The translations under genes were made by a program, and so were the position numbers. From Xanthomonas hortorum pv. cynarae (GTDB taxonomy: Bacteria > Pseudomonadota > Gammaproteobacteria > Xanthomonadales > Xanthomonadaceae), in the NCBI RefSeq assembly GCF_002939985.1, contig NZ_MDFM01000004.1, positions 109,356-173,355 of the forward strand: 64,000 nucleotides of DNA, in the 5' to 3' direction. Under the pieces are notes generated by a model, which saw nothing but the letters and a program-made list of their open reading frames with translations, was not told the origin of the DNA and searched no databases. How positions within the stretch are numbered: the first letter of the stretch is position 1; each line of letters starts with the position of its first letter. Of this stretch, positions 17,099-24,914 are shown one piece after another.

Positions 17099-20047
17099 TC
17101 AACTCTCAGCGGCGTGCCCAGACGCGGTGTGGTCGTAGTCGATGCGATTGCGTCCACTGCGTTTGGCGCGATACAGCGCCGCGTCCGCGCGTGCCAGCAA
17201 CTGTTCCAGGGTTTCGCCCGGCTGAAACCAGGCCACGCCGATCGAGCAGGTCACCGCCAGCACGCTGCCGTCGATCGGGTAATCGCCGCAGATGCCGCGA
17301 TGCAAGGCCTGCAAGCGATGCGTGGAGTCGGCATTCAGACCGGGCAGCAGCGCCAGCAATTCCTCGCCACCGTAGCGGCCGATCCGGTCGTCGCCGCGCA
17401 CCAACGTATCCAGGCGCCGGCCGACCTCAGCCAGCACCGCATCGCCGGCCAGATGGCCGTGTTGGTCGTTGACCAGCTTGAAGTGATCCAGGTCGATCAG
17501 CACCACCGCCAACGGCTGCGCCTGGACCGTGGCACGCGCCAGCATGCCGCGCAGCGCGTGCAAGATGCCGGCGCGATTGAGCAGGCCGGTCAGCTCGTCG
17601 TGGGTGGCCTTGAGCGCCAGTTCGGCGCGCGCGACTTCCAGCTCGCGCTTGTCCTGCTCCAGCTCGGCGGTGCGTTCGGCCACCAGTTGCTCCAGCTCGC
17701 GTTTGCGCCGCAGCAGTTTGCGCGTGCGCCAGCGCAGCAGCACGATCACCGCCGCGATGCCCAGCAGCACGTAGCCGATCAACGCGGGAATGCCACGCCA
17801 CCATGGCGGATGCAGCACAAAACGAAAGCGCGTGATCGGGCTGCTGCTGCGTTGATAGGCATCCAGCACCTGCACTTCCAGCGTGTAGGTGCCGGGCGGC
17901 AGCAGCGGATAGGTCAGATGGCTGAGCGAGGTGGTGGTCCAGCGCGCCTGATGGCCTTCCACCCGGTAGCGGAAGCTGATCCGGTCGGCGCCGCCCTCCA
18001 CACCCGGCGTGGCCAGATCGATATCCAGCGGAATGTCGGACCACTCCAGCGCCGCCCCGGCGCGTACCGTCTCGGTGCCGCGCCGCACGTGCGCGATCTC
18101 CACCTGCAGCGGTTGTGCGGCGAACAACCGCTGCGGGTCGAGCAAGTGGCTCAGCCCGCGGCTGCTGCCGATCCACAGGCTGCCGTCGTCGTCTTCCAGA
18201 AACGCGTTGGACGACAGGTCGTCCCACAGCAGGCCCTCGCTGCGCGTGATACGCGACCAGCGGCCTTGCTGATACAGATCCAGCCCCTGGCTGCTGCCGA
18301 CCCACAGCCGGCCCTTGCGGTCGTGGCGCAGGATGAAGGGCATCACCTTGGAGATCAGCGGGTCGTCGACCGTTTGCACCGATAAGCCGCCGTCGGCTTG
18401 CAGGCGACCGTGCCAGAGCCCGGCTTCACGCAGCGACAGCCAGATTTCGCCATCGGGTGCGAAGTCGATCTGAAACATGTCCTGGCTGGGCAGCGAGCCG
18501 CGCACCGGCACGCGCACCCACTGCGTGCCCTCGCGGCGATACAGCCCGTCGCCGGTCGCCGCCCACAGCCGCCCCTGGCGGTCGACATCGATGTCGCCGA
18601 CAAACTTGCCTTGCAGCGCCGGCTCGAAGTTCAGCGCATAGGGCGGGGTGGTCTGACCGCGTGCCAGCCCGCGCGGGGTCGAGATCCAGACCGAACCGGC
18701 GTTGTCGAACAGCAACTTGTAGCCCGGCCTGGGCATGTCCATCACCACGCGGGTCAGCCCGGTGTGCGGATCGCGCCGGGCAATGGCGCCGGAAAAGTAC
18801 GACACCCAGGCCGCGCCATCCGGTGCCACCGCAAGGCTGAGCGTTTGCGACAACGGCTTGCCGCTTTCCAGCAGCCACGGCTGGGCGCGCTGGGCATGCC
18901 GGGGCAGCAGGGCGGCGCCGCCATCGGCACCAACCGCGAGCATGCCGTTGGGCAGGCGCTGCATCGCCCAGGTCGGCGCCGATGGCATGCCTTGCGGCTC
19001 GGTCAGATGCTCGATGCTGCCGTAGCCGAGCAGGCGTTGCACCCCAAGCCCACGCGTGCCGATCCACAAGGTGCCGTTGCTCTGCAACAGCAGTGGGCCG
19101 ACCATGGCATCCAGCTGCAGGCCCTGGTCGGGGCCGATGTCGTGCCAATGGGTGCCGTCCCAGCGCACCAGCCCATGATCGGAGCGGGTCAGCATGCGTC
19201 CGCGCGCATCTTCCACCATGGTGGTGGCACCGGACATGGTGCTGAAGCTGCTGTGCGCGCTGGCCGGATGGGTTTGAAAGCGGCGCGCGCCCGGCTCGCG
19301 CGACACGATGGCGCCGCCGCCACGCAGCCACAGCCGACCGCCGCGTTCGCGAAAGATCACCCGCCAGCGCCGCGCTGGCACGCCATCGGCTTCGGAGAGG
19401 GATTCGACCACCTTGCCGGCTGCATCTAAACGGCAGACGCCAGCGCCGCACGACGCCCACAGAAACTGCCCATCGGCCAGCAGGGTGCTGCCCGATGGCT
19501 GCAGGATTCCATCGGGCGTTCGCAGCGGCAGTGGTTGCACCTGCCATTGCTTGCCCGCGCCCGGCGTTACCGCCAGCAGCGCCCCTGCGCTGATCACCGC
19601 GACCCCATCGCGGTAGTCGGCGATCACATTGCCGGCATCGGCGCGAATGCGCTTGCCCTCGCGCAGCACCTGGACGAACTGCTCGCCGTCCCGCACGAAC
19701 ACGCCATTGGCGGTGGCCACCCACAAGCGCCCGGCGCTATCCAGCGTGAGGCCGCGGGTGAAGCGCGCGTCCAGGCCCTGATCCTGGCCGACGGCAATGA
19801 AGCGCTCGCGCTCGAACCGGTGCAACGCCAATTCGGTGGCCACCCACACCACACCACGGCGATCCTCGACCAGACCGGTGATGGTCATGCCCTGCAGGCC
19901 ATCGGCCTGGGCGTAATCACGGAAGCTGTAACTCTGCGCCTGCACGCTCGCGATACTGGCCAGGCCGGTCACAAGCAGGCAGAGCCATGCCCATGACGCA
20001 ATGCTGCGCATGGCAAGACGAGCGAACAGCGCAGACACGTTGGGCAT
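17099..20047 (-). CDS. Periplasmic beta-propeller sensor diguanylate cyclase (2)
   Basis: This 982-residue protein has the same architecture as its downstream neighbour: N-terminal signal (about 15-37, ending VQA), propeller repeats, Y_Y_Y domain, one membrane helix, and a GGDEF domain with RYGGEEL plus the inhibition site RGDD. The two look like a tandem duplication that has diverged in the sensor region while keeping both catalytic sites. It follows fliR by 107 bp with no terminator I could see, so it may be read from the fliQR promoter. That would place c-di-GMP synthesis under flagellar control; this is inferred. Confidence 0.9.
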   Translation of the reverse strand: MPNVSALFARLAMRSIASWAWLCLLVTGLASIASVQAQSYSFRDYAQADGLQGMTITGLVEDRRGVVWVATELALHRFERERFIAVGQDQGLDARFTRGLTLDSAGRLWVATANGVFVRDGEQFVQVLREGKRIRADAGNVIADYRDGVAVISAGALLAVTPGAGKQWQVQPLPLRTPDGILQPSGSTLLADGQFLWASCGAGVCRLDAAGKVVESLSEADGVPARRWRVIFRERGGRLWLRGGGAIVSREPGARRFQTHPASAHSSFSTMSGATTMVEDARGRMLTRSDHGLVRWDGTHWHDIGPDQGLQLDAMVGPLLLQSNGTLWIGTRGLGVQRLLGYGSIEHLTEPQGMPSAPTWAMQRLPNGMLAVGADGGAALLPRHAQRAQPWLLESGKPLSQTLSLAVAPDGAAWVSYFSGAIARRDPHTGLTRVVMDMPRPGYKLLFDNAGSVWISTPRGLARGQTTPPYALNFEPALQGKFVGDIDVDRQGRLWAATGDGLYRREGTQWVRVPVRGSLPSQDMFQIDFAPDGEIWLSLREAGLWHGRLQADGGLSVQTVDDPLISKVMPFILRHDRKGRLWVGSSQGLDLYQQGRWSRITRSEGLLWDDLSSNAFLEDDDGSLWIGSSRGLSHLLDPQRLFAAQPLQVEIAHVRRGTETVRAGAALEWSDIPLDIDLATPGVEGGADRISFRYRVEGHQARWTTTSLSHLTYPLLPPGTYTLEVQVLDAYQRSSSPITRFRFVLHPPWWRGIPALIGYVLLGIAAVIVLLRWRTRKLLRRKRELEQLVAERTAELEQDKRELEVARAELALKATHDELTGLLNRAGILHALRGMLARATVQAQPLAVVLIDLDHFKLVNDQHGHLAGDAVLAEVGRRLDTLVRGDDRIGRYGGEELLALLPGLNADSTHRLQALHRGICGDYPIDGSVLAVTCSIGVAWFQPGETLEQLLARADAALYRAKRSGRNRIDYDHTASGHAAES

Positions 20048-20154
20048 CGGTTCCCGCAGGCGTGGCAGTGAGGATGTGATGACTGGCGATTGGCGTCGTC
20101 AGTCATCCTGTGGCGTTGACGGCTTGCCGGCCAAAAACTTGAGGCAGTTCACAC

Positions 20155-20946
20155 TTACGTTGTCAATGCTTTGGCGGCGTCGAACGCAGTGTCGAACATG
20201 CGCTGCACGGGCGGTGCGAATTCGCTGGCAAAACTGGAGAGCAGAAACAGGCCCAGCAATACCGTCAGCGGCAAGCCCAACTGCACCGGATTCAACGCCG
20301 GCGCCGCCTTGGCCAATGCGCCGAAGGCCAGGTTGACCGCCAGCATCGCCACCATCATCGGCAAGGCCAAGGTGAGTCCGCCGCGCAGGATCTGCAGGAA
20401 CAGCGTCGGCGCCACTTCGGCAAAGGCGGCCGCATCCGGCACTGCGGTGCCGATCGGCAAGGCCTTGTAGCTGTCCACCAACAGCGAGATCACCGCCAGG
20501 TGCCCGTTGGCCGCGAAGAACAGCAGCCCGAACCCGATATAGAACCACTGCGCGATCACGCCGGACGTCACCCCGCGCAGCGGATCGGACATCTGCGCAA
20601 ACGACAGACCGGTGGATTGCGACACCAGTTCGCCGGCCAACGCGCCGGCCTCGAAGATCAGCTTGAGCATGAAGCCCATGCTGGCACCCACCGCCAGCTC
20701 GCGTGCCACGCTGAGTACCGCCTGCGCGGTAAAGCCATCCCACTCCGGTACCGGCGGTAGCAGCGGCGCCAGCACCATCGACAAGGTGCCGGCCAGCATC
20801 ACCCGCACCCGCCCGGGCACCGCACGCGTGCCGATCAACGGCATCGCGGTCAGCAACGCGCCGGTGCGCAGCATCGTCCACATGATCGCCCCGACCATCG
20901 CGAACGCGCGCTGGCCGTCGATCACCATCTGGGTGGCAGCATCCAT
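20155..20946 (-). CDS. fliR: Flagellar export protein FliR
   Basis: FliR is a membrane subunit of the FliPQR export-gate core. The protein has 263 residues, six predicted transmembrane helices, typical length, and conserved features such as GARELAVG-like and SQSTGLSFAQM segments. It starts 13 nt downstream of the fliQ stop codon and is expected to be co-transcribed with it. FliR normally nucleates the gate with five FliP and four FliQ. Confidence 0.97.
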   Translation of the reverse strand: MDAATQMVIDGQRAFAMVGAIMWTMLRTGALLTAMPLIGTRAVPGRVRVMLAGTLSMVLAPLLPPVPEWDGFTAQAVLSVARELAVGASMGFMLKLIFEAGALAGELVSQSTGLSFAQMSDPLRGVTSGVIAQWFYIGFGLLFFAANGHLAVISLLVDSYKALPIGTAVPDAAAFAEVAPTLFLQILRGGLTLALPMMVAMLAVNLAFGALAKAAPALNPVQLGLPLTVLLGLFLLSSFASEFAPPVQRMFDTAFDAAKALTT

Positions 20947-20959
20947 CCGATCTATCCCG

Positions 20960-21229
20960 CTAACCGATCAGATGCGGAATGCGCTGGAACAGCGCAATGG
21001 TGAACTCCACCAGATGCCCCAGCAGCATGCTGCCGGTGGCAAACAAGGTGGCCGTCAGCGCAACGGCCTTGGCAACGAAGGCGATGGTCGGTTCGTTCAA
21101 CTGGGTGGCAGCCTGCACCACACCAATCACCACGCCGACCACCAGCACCGCCAGCAACATCGGCCCGGCAATCCACAGGACGGTGACCAGGCCACCACGC
21201 AATTCAGTCAGGGCGATTTCAGGGCTCAT
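20960..21229 (-). CDS. fliQ: Flagellar export protein FliQ
   Basis: This is an 89-residue protein with two transmembrane hairpin helices and the conserved segment QAATQLNEPT. The N-terminus MSPEIALTELRGG aligns with FliQ proteins in general, so the ATG at 21229 is well supported. The sigma-54 element at 21242-21257 would start transcription only a few bases before this ATG, and no Shine-Dalgarno sequence is visible. It is separated from fliP by 365 bp, unusual for fliP-Q-R. Confidence 0.97.
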   Translation of the reverse strand: MSPEIALTELRGGLVTVLWIAGPMLLAVLVVGVVIGVVQAATQLNEPTIAFVAKAVALTATLFATGSMLLGHLVEFTIALFQRIPHLIG

Positions 21230-21594
21230 GGAGGGGTCTGATGCAAGTGGGGTGCCAAAGGACGGGATTGGGGATTGGGTATTCGGGATTCGGGAATGAG
21301 ATTTGAGCTGGTGCAGCGGTGTGTGAGCTGACGAACGTGCGATCTGCAGACACTAGCCCCTCTCCAGCGGGAGAGGGGTTGGGGTGAGGGTACGAGGCGA
21401 AGCCGCGCGTGTTGTATGGCTCCGCTAGCTCTTGCTCAGCTGTGGGCTTCGGCTGCTATTGGCTGCACTGGCTATCGTTGTGGCTGTTTGCTCTCCGGTA
21501 GCTTTGGCGTTTACTGCTCGGCCTCGGGACCTCACACCGAATCGGCAAGCCGGGTAGACATCCCGGCAGTGCAGCGCGCATGCAAACCCCGCGG
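21230..21594. other. Repeat-bearing spacer between fliP and fliQ
   Basis: This 365-bp spacer has no gene. It contains the fliQ promoter (21242-21257), a GATTGGGGATTGGG-type interspersed motif (about 21266-21298) and a CCCCTCTCCAGCGGGAGAGG hairpin (about 21358-21377) of the kind scattered through proteobacterial genomes. The hairpin may end the fliLMNOP transcript. The rest shows nothing I recognise. Confidence 0.65.
21242..21257 (-). promoter_or_regulatory. Sigma-54 promoter of fliQR
   Basis: The minus strand reads TGGCACCCCACTTGCA, a full-consensus TGGCAC-N5-TTGCA element. Counting 12 nt from the -12 C places the start near 21231, only about two bases before the fliQ ATG at 21229. A very short or absent leader is therefore predicted. 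Confidence 0.8.
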
Positions 21595-22434
21595 CTACGA
21601 CGCGTTGAAGCTCGCTGCCAGCGTGCCCACCACCAGCACCCACCCATCCACCAAAATGAAGAGCAGAATCTTGAACGGCGCCGAGATCAGCATCGGCGAC
21701 AGCATCATCATGCCCATCGACATCAGCACGCTGGCGACCACCAGATCGATGATCACGAACGGAATGAAGATCAGAAAGCCGATCTCGAACGCGGTCTTCA
21801 ACTCGCTGGTCACGAACGAGGCCACCAGCACCGGGAACGGCACTGCATCCGGGCCGGCGTACTTACCGTCGCCGGCCATGCCGGCCAGGGTCATCAGATC
21901 GGTCTCGCGGATCTGCGCCAGCATGAAGGCGCGTAGCGGCTGGGTGGTGAGCGTCCAGGCGGTGGAGAAATCGATCTGGTTGTTGAGGTACGGCGACAGG
22001 CCGGCGCCCCACATCTTTTGCCACACCGGCATCATCACCAGCGCGGTCAGGAACATCGACAGGCCCAGCAGCACCTGATTGGACGGGGTCTGGCCGGTGC
22101 CCAGCGCCTGGCGCAGCAGGCCCAGCACGATGGTGATGCGGGTGAAGGCGGTCAGCACCAGCAGCATCGACGGCAGCAGCGTGATCGCCGTCATCAGCAG
22201 CAAGGTCTGCAGCGGCAGGCTTACCGGTTGGTCGCCGATGCGGCCAACGCTCACGTTCGGCAACGAAGGCAACTGATTGGCGCCGGCCGGAGCGGGCGCC
22301 GCGGCGGGAGCGGCGGCCTGAGCCATCGCCGGCAAGGCGGCAGGTGCGGCGGCGGCCAGCAGCGGGCAGCTCATCACCAGCAGGATCAGGATCAGGCGCA
22401 GGCTGCGCCCCCAGCGATTCCAACGACTGAACAT
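21595..22434 (-). CDS. fliP: Flagellar export protein FliP
   Basis: This is a 279-residue export-gate subunit. A cleavable hydrophobic leader (about 10-30) and a Pro/Ala-rich segment precede the four-helix FliP core, which contains TRITIVLGLLRQALGTGQTP and the periplasmic region. The start codon lies 1 nt after the fliO stop, and this is the last gene of the fliLMNOP unit. FliP pentamers form most of the export channel. Confidence 0.97.
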   Translation of the reverse strand: MFSRWNRWGRSLRLILILLVMSCPLLAAAAPAALPAMAQAAAPAAAPAPAGANQLPSLPNVSVGRIGDQPVSLPLQTLLLMTAITLLPSMLLVLTAFTRITIVLGLLRQALGTGQTPSNQVLLGLSMFLTALVMMPVWQKMWGAGLSPYLNNQIDFSTAWTLTTQPLRAFMLAQIRETDLMTLAGMAGDGKYAGPDAVPFPVLVASFVTSELKTAFEIGFLIFIPFVIIDLVVASVLMSMGMMMLSPMLISAPFKILLFILVDGWVLVVGTLAASFNAS

Positions 22435-22435
22435 G

Positions 22436-22843
22436 TCACGGGTCCTTGCGCAGCTTCTGTGCCAGCAGCTGGGCGAAATTGGGGAGTTGCTTGAAGTTGG
22501 GCAGGGTGGGGGCAGGCGTGGGCGGCAGCGGTTCGGGCAAGGTGTGCAAGGTGCTGATGCCGCCGGCGGTGACGCCGAGCAACAACTGCTGGCCGTTCAC
22601 CTCCACCACCACCACGCGTTCCTTGGCACCGACTGCCAGGCTGGTCACCACGCGCAGGCCCTCGGTATTGCGGAAACCGCTGCCGGGCAGGCGCTTGAGC
22701 AACCAGCCCAGGCCGACGATCAGCGCGAGCACCAACAGCAATGCAAAGACCGCGCCAAACAGGCTGGGCGAGGACGGTGCCTGCGCGCCGACCTGGCTGG
22801 CCTTGGCCGCGACCGGCGCGGCAGTGGCCAGCAGGCCGATCAC
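22436..22843 (-). CDS. fliO: Flagellar assembly protein FliO
   Basis: FliO is a small membrane protein that helps assemble the FliP ring. I use the GTG at 22843, which overlaps the fliN stop codon as GTGA. This gives 135 residues starting (V)IGLLATAAPVAAK, one transmembrane helix (about 31-50), a cytoplasmic FliO domain with VVVEVNGQQLLLGVTAGG, and a Pro-rich tail. The longer open frame reaching 23263 is only the alternative frame of fliN/fliM. Confidence 0.9.
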   Translation of the reverse strand: MIGLLATAAPVAAKASQVGAQAPSSPSLFGAVFALLLVLALIVGLGWLLKRLPGSGFRNTEGLRVVTSLAVGAKERVVVVEVNGQQLLLGVTAGGISTLHTLPEPLPPTPAPTLPNFKQLPNFAQLLAQKLRKDP

Positions 22844-23178
22844 CGCAGCCTCCGGATCCGTTCGCTGGGGCTGACCACGTCGGTCAAACGGATGCCGAAG
22901 CGGTCGTTGATGACGACCACTTCGCCATGCGCGATCAAGGTGCCGTTGACGTACACGTCCAGCGGCTCGCCGGCGCCGCGTTCCAGTTCCACCACCGAGC
23001 CCTGGTTGAGCTGCAGCAGGTTGCGGATCGGGATGCGCGCGCGGCCCACTTCCAGCGACAGCGTCACCGGCACGTCCAGGATGACGTCCAGGTTGAGGTC
23101 GGTGGCATTGAGGTCGCGCTCGGGCTGCAGGCTGTCGAAGGTGGCGGGCGCGGCGTCGAGGATGTCGGAGTTGATCAT
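22840..23178 (-). CDS. fliN: Flagellar switch protein FliN
   Basis: FliN is the 112-residue SpoA-domain protein at the base of the C-ring that binds CheY-P together with FliM. The ATG at 23178 overlaps the fliM stop (ATGA). The conserved C-terminal domain includes LNQGSVVELERGAGEPLDVYV-type residues and ends IRLTDVVSPSERIRRLR. It lies within fliLMNOP with 4-nt overlaps at both ends, implying tight translational coupling. Confidence 0.96.
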   Translation of the reverse strand: MINSDILDAAPATFDSLQPERDLNATDLNLDVILDVPVTLSLEVGRARIPIRNLLQLNQGSVVELERGAGEPLDVYVNGTLIAHGEVVVINDRFGIRLTDVVSPSERIRRLR

Positions 23179-24188
23179 TTGCTGGGGTCCTGGGATGGAA
23201 CGGCACGCGGGGCTTGCACGCCGGGCGGGCGTACGGCGGTGATCTTGACGGCGTTGTTGCCATTGGAAACGCCGAATTCGCCGGTAAACAACGGGATTTC
23301 TTCCACGCACAGCGGCACCTGTGCGGGCAGGTCGATCGGCAGGATGTCGCCGACCTTCAGACCGGTGAGCTGGCGCAGACTCATGCGCTTGCTGGCCAGC
23401 ACGCTGGACAGGGTGACCTCGGCGGTGTCCAGCTGCTCGCGCAGCATCACGTTCCAGGAGTCGTCGCGGTCGTTGCGGTCGCTCTGGATGCCGGCATCGA
23501 GCAATTCGCGGATCGGCTCCAGCATCGAATACGGCAGGGTGATGTGGATCTCGCCGCCGCCGCCTTCCAGCTCCACATGGAAGCGGCACACCACCACGTA
23601 CTCACGCGGGGTGACGATATTGGCGAAGTGCGGGTTGATCTCCGAGTTGATGTACTCGAAGTCCACTTCCATCACCGGCGCCCAGGCTTCCTTCAGATCG
23701 GCGAAGGTCTGCTTGAGCATCAGCTGCACCACGCGCATCTCGGTGGCGGTGAATTCGCGCCCTTCGATACGGGTGTGGTAACGGCCGTCGCCACCGAAGA
23801 AGTTGTCCACCACGGTGAACACCAGGGTGGGTTCGAACACGATCAGGCCGGTGCCGCGCAGCGGCTTGAAGCGGATCAGGTTGAGGTTGGTCGGCACGTA
23901 CAGCGAGTGCATGTACTCGTTGAACTTGACCAGATCGATGCCGCGCACAGACAAATCGGCCGAACGCCGGATCAGGTTGAACAAGCCGATGCGCCACAGC
24001 CGCGCAAAGCGCTCGTTGACCATCTCCAGGGTCGGCATGCGCCCACGGATGATGCGGTCCTGGCTGGACAGATCGTACTGGCGCGCCTCGCCGGGCAACG
24101 GCTCCGGCTCGGTGTTGACCACGCCCGAATCCACGCCGTGCAGCAGGGCATCGATTTCGTCCTGGGAAAGCAGATCGCTGACGCTCAT
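23175..24188 (-). CDS. fliM: Flagellar switch protein FliM
   Basis: FliM is the C-ring protein that receives CheY-P and sets rotation direction. The protein has 337 residues with N-terminal MSVSDLLSQDEIDALLHG, the CheY-binding EIDALL segment being intact, a middle CheC-like domain and a C-terminal SpoA domain. It starts 10 nt after fliL and overlaps fliN. Confidence 0.98.
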   Translation of the reverse strand: MSVSDLLSQDEIDALLHGVDSGVVNTEPEPLPGEARQYDLSSQDRIIRGRMPTLEMVNERFARLWRIGLFNLIRRSADLSVRGIDLVKFNEYMHSLYVPTNLNLIRFKPLRGTGLIVFEPTLVFTVVDNFFGGDGRYHTRIEGREFTATEMRVVQLMLKQTFADLKEAWAPVMEVDFEYINSEINPHFANIVTPREYVVVCRFHVELEGGGGEIHITLPYSMLEPIRELLDAGIQSDRNDRDDSWNVMLREQLDTAEVTLSSVLASKRMSLRQLTGLKVGDILPIDLPAQVPLCVEEIPLFTGEFGVSNGNNAVKITAVRPPGVQAPRAVPSQDPSK

Positions 24189-24198
24189 GGGCGGTGCC

Positions 24199-24726
24199 TT
24201 ACTGGGTAACGAAACTGGTGAACAGCAATTCTTCGACGCACTTCTTGCCGGTCTCGCTGGTCATGACCTTCTGCGCTTCGACCAGTGCGGCTTTCTGCAG
24301 CTTCTGCTTGCCGACCAGGTCGGCCACGTCGGTGGCCTTGGTCTGCGACAGCAGCATCAGCAGATGTGCGCGGATGGCCGGGGCGTTTTCGGTGATGAGC
24401 TTGAGTTCTTCCGGGTCGCGGGTGACCAGCTGTACTTCGACCTGCAGGTACTGCGGGCCATCGCCGGGGTCGGCCAGGTTGACCACGATCGCCGGGTCCA
24501 TCGGGAAGTACTGGGCCGGCTTGGGCACTTCGGCGACCTTGGGCGCGGCGTGCTTGCCGCCCTTCTCATCGCCCTTGTGGCCGAAGAAGAACCAGGCGCC
24601 GCCGCCAGCGGCCGCAAGTACCACCACACCGATGGCGATCAGCAGGATGGACTTCTTGCCACCCTTCTTCTTTTCGCCTTTCTCGTCTTTGTCTTCGGTC
24701 TTCTTGGGTTTTTCGGCGGCTGCCAC
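24199..24726 (-). CDS. fliL: Flagellar basal-body protein FliL
   Basis: FliL is a stator-associated membrane protein. I choose the GTG at 24726, giving 175 residues: GGAG lies 6 nt upstream, and the sigma-54 element at 24759-24774 would start transcription near 24748, so starts at 24750 or further upstream would fall outside the mRNA. A Lys/Glu-rich cytoplasmic N-terminus (EKPKKTEDKDEKGEKKKGG) leads to one transmembrane helix and a periplasmic FliL domain. It is the first gene of fliLMNOP. Confidence 0.93.
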   Translation of the reverse strand: MAAAEKPKKTEDKDEKGEKKKGGKKSILLIAIGVVVLAAAGGGAWFFFGHKGDEKGGKHAAPKVAEVPKPAQYFPMDPAIVVNLADPGDGPQYLQVEVQLVTRDPEELKLITENAPAIRAHLLMLLSQTKATDVADLVGKQKLQKAALVEAQKVMTSETGKKCVEELLFTSFVTQ

Positions 24727-24758
24727 AGTCTGCTCCAGGGGAATGCTCACCCTGTGGA

Positions 24759-24774
24759 TGCAATTGGCATGCCA
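24759..24774 (-). promoter_or_regulatory. Sigma-54 promoter of fliLMNOP
   Basis: The minus strand reads TGGCATGCCAATTGCA, with correct GG-N10-GC spacing. The predicted start near 24748 gives a 22-nt leader to the GTG at 24726. The CCGG-like block next to the -24 box (24775-24799) resembles those at flhF, fliE and flgG. Confidence 0.8.
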
Positions 24775-24814
24775 AAACCGCGACGGTTTCCTGGCGCGGC
24801 CTGCGCGCCAACAC

Positions 24815-24844
24815 GAAAAGCCCCGCAAGCCTTGCGCTGCGGGG
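24815..24844 (-). terminator. Rho-independent terminator of fliEFGHIJK
   Basis: On the minus strand the stem CCCCGCA / TGCGGGG encloses a 10-nt loop and is followed by CTTTTCG. It lies 70 bp past the fliK stop and upstream of the fliL promoter, so it separates the two units. Confidence 0.75.
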
Positions 24845-24914
24845 AGGCGGGGGGCGCGCGCATCACGCCGACGCGCGGTTTTCAGTCGCGCCGGGGTGGA
24901 TCCGGCGCAGTACT

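Noticed and set aside
22844..23263. Extension of the FliO frame to 275 residues
   Set aside because: The extra part is the out-of-frame shadow of fliN and fliM; GTGA coupling with fliN gives a normal-sized FliO.
24727..24828. Longer FliL starting at or beyond 24750
   Set aside because: The sigma-54 promoter predicts a transcript start near 24748, so these codons would not be in the mRNA; the GTG at 24726 has GGAG 6 nt upstream.
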